Origin: Balanoglossus misakiensis | Taxonomy: Eukaryota > Hemichordata | DNA length: 64,000 bases | Assembly (NCBI GenBank): GCA_040954595.2 | Contig: CM082589.2 | Span: 434,001 to 498,000, forward strand | Direction: 5' to 3' | Shown here: in pieces, positions 34,441-46,400 of the stretch | Numbering within the stretch: position 1 is the stretch's first letter | Layout: each line of letters opens with the position of its first letter | Translations under genes and position numbers: made by a program | Notes under the pieces: generated by a model | Seen by the model: only the letters and a program-made list of their open reading frames with translations | The model's database searches: none | Told to the model about the DNA's origin: nothing

Positions 34441-37400
34441 AATTTCGAAATTTGGTGGTTTTTGGATAAAAACCATGGGTTATAGCTCATGAAAATCATC
34501 CAGAAATGTCAATTTTTCGACTTCGCGAAATTTCAAAATTTGGTGGTTTTTGGATAAAAACCATGGGTTATAGCTCATGAAAATCATCCAGAAATGTCAA
34601 TTTTTCGACTTCGCGAAATTTCAAAATTTGGTGGTTTTTGGATAAAAACCATGGGTTATAGCTCATGAAAATCATCCAGAAATGACAATTTTTCGACTTC
34701 GCGAAATTTCAAAATTTGGTGGTTTTTGGATAAAAACCATGGGTTATAGCTCATGAAAATCATCCAGAAATGACAATTTTTCGACTTCGCGAAATTTCAA
34801 AATTTGGTGGTTTTTGGATAAAAACCATGGGTTATAGCTCATGAAAATCATCCAGAAATGTCAAATTTTCGACTTCGCGAAATTTCAAAATTTGGTGGTT
34901 TTTGGATAAAAACCATGGGTTATAGCTCATGAAAATCATCCAGAAATGTCAATTTTTCGACTTCGCGAAATTTCAAAATTTGGTGGTTTTTGGATAAAAA
35001 CCATGGGTTATAGCTCATGAAAATCATCCAGAAATGTCAATTTTTCGACTTCGCGAAATTTCAAAATTTGGTGGTTTTTGGATAAAAACCATGGGTTATA
35101 GCTCATGAAAATCATCCAGAAATGTCAATTTTTCGACTTCGCGAAATTTCAAAATTTGGTGGTTTTTGGATAAAAACCATGGGTTATAGCTCATGAAAAT
35201 CATCCAGAAATGTCAATTTTTCGACTTCGCGAAATTTCAAAATTTGGTGGTTTTTGGATAAAAACCATGGGTTATAGCTCATGAAAATCATCCAGAAATG
35301 TCAATTTTTCGACTTCGCGAAATTTCAAAATTTGGTGGTTTTTGGATAAAAACCATGGGTTATAGCTCATGAAAATCATCCAGAAATGTCAATTTTTCGA
35401 CTTCGCGAAATTTCAAAATTTGGTGGTTTTTGGATAAAAACCATGGGTTATAGCTCATGAAAATCATCCAGAAATGTCAATTTTTCGACTTCGCGAAATT
35501 TCAAAATTTGGTGGTTTTTGGATAAAAACCATGGGTTATAGCTCATGAAAATCATCCAGAAATGACAATTTTTCGACTTCGCGAAATTTCAAAATTTGGT
35601 GGTTTTTGGATAAAAACCATGGGTTATAGCTCATGAAAAATCATCCAGAAATGTCAATTTTTCGACTTCGCGAAATTTCAAAAATTTGGTGGTTTTTGGA
35701 TAAAAACCATGGGTTATAGCTCATGAAAATCATCCAGAAATGACAATTTTTCGACTTCGCGAAATTTCAAAATTTGGTGGTTTTTGGATAAAAACCATGG
35801 GTTATAGCTCATGAAAATCATCCAGAAATGTCAATTTTTCGACTTCGCGAAATTTCAAAATTTGGTGGTTTTTGGATAAAAACCATGGGTTATAGCTCAT
35901 GAAAATCATCCAGAAATGACAATTTTTCGACTTCGCGAAATTTCAAAAATTGGTGGTTTTTGGATAAAAACCATGGGTTATAGCTCATGAAAATCATCCA
36001 GAAATGTCAATTTTTCGACTTCGCGAAATTTCATAATTGGTGGTTTTTGGATAAAAACCATGGGTTATAGCTCATGAAAATCATCCAGAAATGTCAATTT
36101 TTCGACTTCGCGAAATTTCAAAATTTGGTGGTTTTTGGATAAAAACCATGGGTTATAGCTCATGAAAATCATCCAGAAATGTCAATTTTTCGACTTCGCG
36201 AAATTTCAAAATTTGGTGGTTTTTGGATAAAAACCATGGGTTATAGCTCATGAAAATCATCCAGAAATGACAATTTTTCGACTTCGCGAAATTTCAAAAT
36301 TTGGTGGTTTTTGGATAAAAACCATGGGTTATAGCTCATGAAAATCATCCAGAAATGTCAATTTTTCGACTTCGCGAAATTTCAAAATTTGGTGGTTTTT
36401 GGATAAAAACCATGGGTTATAGCTCATGAAAATCATCCAGAAATGACAATTTTTCGACTTCGCGAAATTTCAAAATTTGGTGGTTTTTGGATAAAAACCA
36501 TGGGTTATAGCTCATGAAAATCATCCAGAAATGTCAATTTTTCGACTTCGCGAAATTTCAAAATTTGGTGGTTTTTGGATAAAAACCATGGGTTATAGCT
36601 CATGAAAATCATCCAGAAATGACAATTTTTCGACTTCGCGAAATTTCAAAAATTGGTGGTTTTTGGATAAAAACCATGGGTTATAGCTCATGAAAATCAT
36701 CCAGAAATGTCAATTTTTCGACTTCGCGAAATTTCATAATTTGGTGGTTTTTGGATAAAAACCATGGGTTATAGCTCATGAAAATCATCCAGAAATGTCA
36801 ATTTTTCGACTTCGCGAAATTTCAAAATTTGGTGGTTTTTGGATAAAAACCATGGGTTATAGCTCATGAAAATCATCCAGAAATGTCAATTTTTCGACTT
36901 CGCGAAATTTCAAAATTTGGTGGTTTTTGGATAAAAACCATGGGTTATAGCTCATGAAAATCATCCAGAAATGACAATTTTTCGACTTCGCGAAATTTCA
37001 AAATTTGGTGGTTTTTGGATAAAAACCATGGGTTATAGCTCATGAAAATCATCCAGAAATGTCAATTTTTCGACTTCGCGAAATTTCAAAATTTGGTGGT
37101 TTTTGGATAAAAACCATGGGTTATAGCTCATGAAAATCATCCAGAAATGACAATTTTTCGACTTCGCGAAATTTCAAAATTTGGTGGTTTTTGGATAAAA
37201 ACCATGGGTTATAGCTCATGAAAATCATCCAGAAATGACAATTTTTCGACTTCGCGAAATTTCAAAATTTGGTGGTTTTTGGATAAAAACCATGGGTTAT
37301 AGCTCATGAAAATCATCCAGAAATGTCAATTTTTCGACTTCGCGAAATTTCAAAATTTGGTGGTTTTTGGATAAAAACCATGGGTTATAGCTCATGAAAA

Positions 37401-40400
37401 TCATCCAGAAATGTCAATTTTTCGACTTCGCGAAATTTCAAAATTTGGTGGTTTTTGGATAAAAACCATGGGTTATAGCTCATGAAAATCATCCAGAAAT
37501 GTCAATTTTTCGACTTCGCGAAATTTCAAAATTTGGTGGTTTTTGGATAAAAACCATGGGTTATAGCTCATGAAAATCATCCAGAAATGTCAATTTTTCG
37601 ACTTCGCGAAATTTCAAAATTTGGTGGTTTTTGGATAAAAACCATGGGTTATAGCTCATGAAAATCATCCAGAAATGTCAATTTTTCGACTTCGCGAAAT
37701 TTCAAAATTTTGGTGGTTTTTGGATAAAAACCATGGGTTATAGCTCATGAAAATCATCCAGAAATGTCAATTTTTCGACTTCGCGAAATTTCAAAATTTG
37801 GTGGTTTTTGGATAAAAACCATGGGTTATAGCTCATGAAAATCATCCAGAAATGACAATTTTTCGACTTCGCGAAATTTCAAAATTTGGTGGTTTTTGGA
37901 TAAAACCATGGGTTATAGCTCATGAAAATCATCCAGAAATGTCAATTTTTCGACTTCGCGAAATTTCAAAATTTGTTGGTTTTTGGATAAAAACCATGGG
38001 TTATATATAGCTCATGAAAATCATCCAGAAATGTCAATTTTTCGACTTCGCGAAATTTCAAAATTTGGTGGTTTTTGGATAAAAACCATGGGTTATAGCT
38101 CATGAAAATCATCCAGAAATGTCAATTTTTCGACTTCGCGAAATTTCAAAATTTGGTGGTTTTTGGATAAAAACCATGGGTTATAGCTCATGAAAATCAT
38201 CCAGAAATGTCAATTTTTCGACTTCGCGAAATTTCAAAATTTGGTGGTTTTTGGATAAAAACCATGGGTTATAGCTCATGAAAATCATCCAGAAATGTCA
38301 ATTTTTCGACTTCGCGAAATTTCAAAATTTGGTGGTTTTTGGATAAAAACCATGGGTTATAGCTCATGAAAATCATCCAGAAATGTCAATTTTTCGACTT
38401 CGCGAAATTTCAAAATTTGGTGGTTTTTGGATAAAAACCATGGGTTATAGCTCATGAAAATCATCCAGAAATGACAATTTTTCGACTTCGCGAAATTTCA
38501 AAATTTGGTGGTTTTTGGATAAAAACCATGGGTTATAGCTCATGAAAATCATCCAGAAATGTCAATTTTTCGACTTCGCGAAATTTCAAAATTTGGTGGT
38601 TTTTGGATAAAAACCATGGGTTATATATAGCTCATGAAAATCATCCAGAAATGTCAATTTTTCGACTTCGCGAAATTTCAAAATTTGGTGGTTTTTGGAT
38701 AAAAACCATGGGTTATAGCTCATGAAAATCATCCAGAAATGTCAATTTTTCGACTTCGCGAAATTTCAAAATTTGGTGGTTTTTGGATAAAAACCATGGG
38801 TTATAGCTCATGAAAATCATCCAGAAATGTCAATTTTTCGACTTCGCGAAATTTCAAAATTTGGTGGTTTTTGGATAAAAACCATGGGTTATAGCTCATG
38901 AAAATCATCCAGAAATGTCAATTTTTCGACTTCGCGAAATTTCAAAATTTGGTGGTTTTTGGATAAAAACCATGGGTTATAGCTCATGAAAATCATCCAG
39001 AAATGTCAATTTTTCGACTTCGCGAAATTTCAAAATTTGGTGGTTTTTGGATAAAAACCATGGGTTATAGCTCATGAAAATCATCCAGAAATGTCAATTT
39101 TTCGACTTCGCGAAATTTCAAAATTTGGTGGTTTTTGGATAAAAACCATGGGTTATAGCTCATGAAAATCATCCAGAAATGTCAATTTTTCGACTTCGCG
39201 AAATTTCAAAATTTGGTGGTTTTTGGATAAAAACCATGGGTTATAGCTCATGAAAATCATCCAGAAATGACAATTTTTCGACTTCGCGAAATTTCAAAAT
39301 TTGGTGGTTTTTGGATAAAAACCATGGGTTATAGCTCATGAAAATCATCCAGAAATGTCAATTTTTCGACTTCGCGAAATTTCAAAATTTGGTGGTTTTT
39401 GGATAAAAACCATGGGTTATATATAGCTCATGAAAATCATCCAGAAATGTCAATTTTTCGACTTCGCGAAATTTCAAAATTTGGTGGTTTTTGGATAAAA
39501 ACCATGGGTTATAGCTCATGAAAATCATCCAGAAATGTCAATTTTTCGACTTCGCGAAATTTCAAAATTTGGTGGTTTTTGGATAAAAACCATGGTTATA
39601 GCTCATGAAAATCATCCAGAAATGTCAATTTTCGACTTCGCGAAATTTCAAAATTTGGTGGTTTTTGGATAAAAACCATGGGTTATAGCTCATGAAAATC
39701 ATCCAGAAATGTCAATTTTTCGACTTCGCGAAATTTCAAAATTTGGTGGTTTTTGGATAAAAACCATGGGTTATAGCTCATGAAAATCATCCAGAAATGT
39801 CAATTTTTCGACTTCGCGAAATTTCAAAATTTGGTGGTTTTTGGATAAAAACCATGGGTTATAGCTCATGAAAATCATCCAGAAATGACAATTTTCGACT
39901 TCGCGAAATTTCAAAATTTGGTGGTTTTTGGATAAAAACCATGGGTTATAGCTCATGAAAATCATCCAGAAATGTCAATTTTTCGACTTCGCGAAATTTC
40001 AAAATTTGTGGTTTTTGGATAAAAACCATGGGTTATATATAGCTCATGAAAATCATCCAGAAATGTCAATTTTTCGACTTCGCGAAATTTCAAAATTTGG
40101 TGGTTTTTGGATAAAAACCATGGGTTATAGCTCATGAAAATCATCCAGAAATGTCAATTTTTCGACTTCGCGAAATTTCAAAATTTGGTGGTTTTTGGAT
40201 AAAAACCATGGGTTATAGCTCATGAAAATCATCCAGAAATGTCAATTTTTCGACTTCGCGAAATTTCAAAATTTGGTGGTTTTTGGATAAAAACCATGGG
40301 TTATAGCTCATGAAAATCATCCAGAAATGTCAATTTTTCGACTTCGCGAAATTTCAAAATTTGGTGGTTTTTGGATAAAAACCATGGGTTATAGCTCATG

Positions 40401-43400
40401 AAAATCATCCAGAAATGTCAATTTTTCGACTTCGCGAAATTTCAAAATTTGGTGGTTTTTGGATAAAAACCATGGGTTATAGCTCATGAAAATCATCCAG
40501 AAATGTCAATTTTTCGACTTTGCGAAATTTCAAAATTTGGTGGTTTTTGGATAAAAACCATGGGTTATAGCTCAAGAAAATCATCCAGAAATGTCAATTT
40601 TTCGACTTCGCGAAATTTCAAAATTTGGTGGTTTTTGGATAAAAACCATGGGTTATAGCTCATGAAAATCATCCAGAAATGACAATTTTTCGACTTCGCG
40701 AAATTTCGAAATTTGGTGGTTTTTGGATAAAAACCATGGGTTATAGCTCATGAAAATCATCCAGAAATGTCAATTTTTCGACTTCGCGAAATTTCAAAAT
40801 TTGGTGGTTTTTGGATAAAAACCATGGGTTATAGCTCATGAAAATCATCCAGAAATGTCAATTTTTCGACTTCGCGAAATTTCAAAATTTGGTGGTTTTT
40901 GGATAAAAACCATGGGTTATAGCTCATGAAAATCATCCAGAAATGACAATTTTTCGACTTCGCGAAATTTCAAAATTTGGTGGTTTTTGGATAAAAACCA
41001 TGGGTTATAGCTCATGAAAATCATCCAGAAATGACAATTTTTCGACTTCGCGAAATTTCAAAATTTGGTGGTTTTTGGATAAAAACCATGGGTTATAGCT
41101 CATGAAAATCATCCAGAAATGTCAAATTTTCGACTTCGCGAAATTTCAAAATTTGGTGGTTTTTGGATAAAAACCATGGGTTATAGCTCATGAAAATCAT
41201 CCAGAAATGTCAATTTTTCGACTTTGCGAAATTTCAAAATTTGGTCATTTTTTGAAAAAACCATGGGTTATAGCTCAGGAAAATCGTCAAAAATCGAGGA
41301 TTTTTCGACTTTGCGAAATTTCAAAATTTGGTGGTTTTTGGATAAAAACCATGGGTTATAGCTCATGAAAATCATCCAGAAATGACAATTTTTCGACTTC
41401 GCGAAATTTCGAAATTTGGTGGTTTTTGGATAAAAACCATGGGTTATAGCTCATGAAAATCATCCAGAAATGTCAATTTTTCGACTTCGCGAAATTTCAA
41501 AATTTGGTGGTTTTTGGATAAAAACCATGGGTTATAGCTCATGAAAATCATCCAGAAATGTCAATTTTTCGACTTCGCGAAATTTCAAAATTTGGTGGTT
41601 TTTGGATAAAAACCATGGGTTATAGCTCATGAAAATCATCCAGAAATGACAATTTTTCGACTTCGCGAAATTTCAAAATTTGGTGGTTTTTGGATAAAAA
41701 CCATGGGTTATAGCTCATGAAAATCATCCAGAAATGTCAATTTTTCGACTTCGCGAAATTTCAAAATTTGGTGGTTTTTGGATAAAAACCATGGGTTATA
41801 GCTCATGAAAATCATCCAGAAATGTCAATTTTTCGACTTCGCGAAATTTCAATATTTGGTGGTTTTTGGATAAAAACCATGGGTTATAGCTCATGAAAAT
41901 CATCCAGAAATGACAATTTTTCGACTTCGCGAAATTTCAAAATTTGGTGGTTTTTGGATAAAAACCATGGGTTATAGCTCATGAAAATCATCCAGAAATG
42001 ACAATTTTTCGACTTCGCGAAATTTCAAAATTTGGTGGTTTTTGGATAAAAACCATGGGTTATAGCTCATGAAAATCATCCAGAAATGTCAATTTTTCGA
42101 CTTCGCGAAATTTCAAAATTTGGTGGTTTTTGGATAAAAACCATGGGTTATAGCTCATGAAAATCATCCAGAAATGTCAATTTTTCGACTTCGCGAAATT
42201 TCAAAATTTGGTGGTTTTTGGATAAAAACCATGGGTTATAGCTCATGAAAATCATCCAGAAATGTCAATTTTTCGACTTCGCGAAATTTCAAAATTTGGT
42301 GGTTTTTGGATAAAAACCATGGGTTATAGCTCATGAAAATCATCCAGAAATGTCAATTTTTCGACTTCGCGAAATTTCAAAATTTGGTGGTTTTTGGATA
42401 AAAACCATGGGTTATAGCTCATGAAAATCATCCAGAAATGTCAATTTTTCGACTTTGCGAAATTTCAAAATTTGGTGGTTTTTGGATAAAAACCATGGGT
42501 TATAGCTCAAGAAAATCATCCAGAAATGTCAATTTTTCGACTTCGCGAAATTTCAAAATTTGGTGGTTTTTGGATAAAAACCATGGGTTATAGCTCATGA
42601 AAATCATCCAGAAATGACAATTTTTCGACTTCGCGAAATTTCGAAATTTGGTGGTTTTTGGATAAAAACCATGGGTTATAGCTCATGAAAATCATCCAGA
42701 AATGTCAATTTTTCGACTTCGCGAAATTTCAAAATTTGGTGGTTTTTGGATAAAAACCATGGGTTATAGCTCATGAAAATCATCCAGAAATGTCAATTTT
42801 TCGACTTCGCGAAATTTCAAAATTTGGTGGTTTTTGGATAAAAACCATGGGTTATAGCTCATGAAAATCATCCAGAAATGACAATTTTTCGACTTCGCGA
42901 AATTTCAAAATTTGGTGGTTTTTGGATAAAAACCATGGGTTATAGCTCATGAAAATCATCCAGAAATGACAATTTTTCGACTTCGCGAAATTTCAAAATT
43001 TGGTGGTTTTTGGATAAAAACCATGGGTTATAGCTCATGAAAATCATCCAGAAATGTCAAATTTTCGACTTCGCGAAATTTCAAAATTTGGTGGTTTTTG
43101 GATAAAAACCATGGGTTATAGCTCATGAAAATCATCCAGAAATGTCAATTTTTCGACTTCGCGAAATTTCAAAATTTGGTGGTTTTTGGATAAAAACCAT
43201 GGGTTATAGCTCATGAAAATCATCCAGAAATGTCAATTTTTCGACTTCGCGAAATTTCAAAATTTGGTGGTTTTTGGATAAAAACCATGGGTTATAGCTC
43301 ATGAAAATCATCCAGAAATGTCAATTTTTCGACTTCGCGAAATTTCAAAATTTGGTGGTTTTTGGATAAAAACCATGGGTTATAGCTCATGAAAATCATC

Positions 43401-46400
43401 CAGAAATGTCAATTTTTCGACTTCGCGAAATTTCAAAATTTGGTGGTTTTTGGATAAAAACCATGGGTTATAGCTCATGAAAATCATCCAGAAATGTCAA
43501 TTTTTCGACTTCGCGAAATTTCAAAATTTGGTGGTTTTTGGATAAAAACCATGGGTTATAGCTCATGAAAATCATCCAGAAATGTCAATTTTTCGACTTC
43601 GCGAAATTTCAAAATTTGGTGGTTTTTGGATAAAAACCATGGGTTATAGCTCATGAAAATCATCCAGAAATGTCAATTTTTCGACTTCGCGAAATTTCAA
43701 AATTTGGTGGTTTTTGGATAAAAACCATGGGTTATAGCTCATGAAAATCATCCAGAAATGTCAATTTTTCGACTTCGCGAAATTTCAAAATTTGGTGGTT
43801 TTTGGATAAAAACCATGGGTTATAGCTCATGAAAATCATCCAGAAATGTCAATTTTTCGACTTCGCGAAATTTCAAAATTTGGTGGTTTTTGGATAAAAA
43901 CCATGGGTTATAGCTCATGAAAATCATCCAGAAATGACAATTTTTCGACTTCGCGAAATTTCAAAATTTGGTGGTTTTTGGATAAAAACCATGGGTTATA
44001 GCTCATGAAAATCATCCAGAAATGTCAATTTTTCGACTTCGCGAAATTTCAAAATTTGGTGGTTTTTGGATAAAAACCATGGGTTATAGCTCATGAAAAT
44101 CATCCAGAAATGTCAATTTTTCGACTTCGCGAAATTTCTAAATTTGGTGGTTTTTGGATAAAAACCATGGGTTATAGCTCATGAAAATCATCCAGAAATG
44201 TCAATTTTTCGACTTCGCGAAATTTCAAAATTTGGTGGTTTTTGGATAAAAACCATGGGTTATAGCTCATGAAAATCATCCAGAAATGTCAATTTTTCGA
44301 CTTCGCGAAATTTCAAAATTTGGTGGTTTTTGGATAAAAACCATGGGTTATAGCTCATGAAAATCATCCAGAAATGTCAATTTTTCGACTTCGCGAAATT
44401 TCAAAATTTGGTGGTTTTTGGATAAAAACCATGGGTTATAGCTCATGAAAATCATCCAGAAATGTCAATTTTTCGACTTCGCGAAATTTCAAAATTTGGT
44501 GGTTTTTGGATAAAAACCATGGGTTATAGCTCATGAAAATCATCCAGAAATGTCAATTTTTCGACTTCGCGAAATTTCAAAATTTGGTGGTTTTTGGATA
44601 AAAACCATGGGTTATAGCTCATGAAAATCATCCAGAAATGTCAATTTTTCGACTTCGCGAAATTTCAAAATTTGGTGGTTTTTGGATAAAAACCATGGGT
44701 TATAGCTCATGAAAATCATCCAGAAATGTCAATTTTTCGACTTCGCGAAATTTCAAAATTTGGTGGTTTTTGGATAAAAACCATGGGTTATAGCTCATGA
44801 AAATCATCCAGAAATGTCAATTTTTCGACTTCGCGAAATTTCAAAATTTGGTGGTTTTTGGATAAAAACCATGGGTTATAGCTCATGAAAATCATCCAGA
44901 AATGTCAATTTTTCGACTTCGCGAAATTTCAAAATTTGGTGGTTTTTGGATAAAAACCATGGGTTAGGGTTAGCTCATGAAAATCATCCAGAAATGTCAA
45001 TTTTTCGACTTCGCGAAATTTCAAAATTTGGTGGTTTTTGGATAAAAACCATGGGTTATAGCTCATGAAAATCATCCAGAAATGTCAATTTTTCGACTTC
45101 GCGAAATTTCAAAATTTGGTGGTTTTGGATAAAAACCATGGGTTTATAGCTCATGAAAATCATCCAGAAATGTCAATTTTTCGACTTCGCGAAATTTCAA
45201 AATTTGGTGGTTTTTGGATAAAAACCATGGGTTATAGCTCATGAAAATCATCCAGAAATGTCAATTTTTCGACTTCGCGAAATTTCAAAATTTGGTGGTT
45301 TTTGGATAAAAACCATGGGTTATAGCTCATGAAAATCATCCAGAAATGTCAATTTTTCGACTTCGCGAAATTTCAAAATTTGGTGGTTTTTGGATAAAAA
45401 CCATGGGTTATAGCTCATGAAAATCATCCAGAAATGTCAATTTTTCGACTTCGCGAAATTTCAAAATTTGGTGGTTTTTGGATAAAAACCATGGGTTATA
45501 GCTCATGAAAATCATCCAGAAATGACAATTTTTCGACTTCGCGAAATTTCAAAATTTGGTGGTTTTTGGATAAAAACCATGGGTTATAGCTCATGAAAAT
45601 CATCCAGAAATGTCAATTTTTCGACTTCGCGAAATTTCAAAATTTGGTGGTTTTTGGATAAAAACCATGGGTTATAGCTCATGAAAATCATCCAGAAATG
45701 TCAATTTTTCGACTTCGCGAAATTTCAAAATTTGGTGGTTTTTGGATAAAAACCATGGGTTATAGCTCATGAAAATCATCCAGAAATGTCAATTTTTCGA
45801 CTTCGCGAAATTTCAAAATTTGGTGGTTTTTGGATAAAAACCATGGGTTATAGCTCATGAAAATCATCCAGAAATGTCAATTTTTCGACTTCGCGAAATT
45901 TCAAAATTTGGTGGTTTTTGGATAAAAACCATGGGTTATAGCTCATGAAAATCATCCAGAAATGTCAATTTTTCGACTTCGCGAAATTTCAAAATTTGGT
46001 GGTTTTTGGATAAAAACCGTGGGTTATAGCTCATGAAAATCATCCAGAAATGTCAATTTTTCGACTTCGCGAAATTTCAAAATTTGGTGGTTTTTGGATA
46101 AAAACCATGGGTTATAGCTCATGAAAATCATCCAGAAATGTCAATTTTTCGACTTCGCGAAATTTCAAAATTTGGTGGTTTTTGGATAAAAACCATGGGT
46201 TATAGCTCATGAAAATCATCCAGAAATGTCAATTTTTCGACTTCGCGAAATTTCAAAATTTGGTGGTTTTTGGATAAAAACCATGGGTTATAGCTCATGA
46301 AAATCATCCAGAAATGTCAATTTTTCGACTTCGCGAAATTTCAAAATTTGGTGGTTTTTGGATAAAAACCATGGGTTATAGCTCATGAAAATCATCCAGA

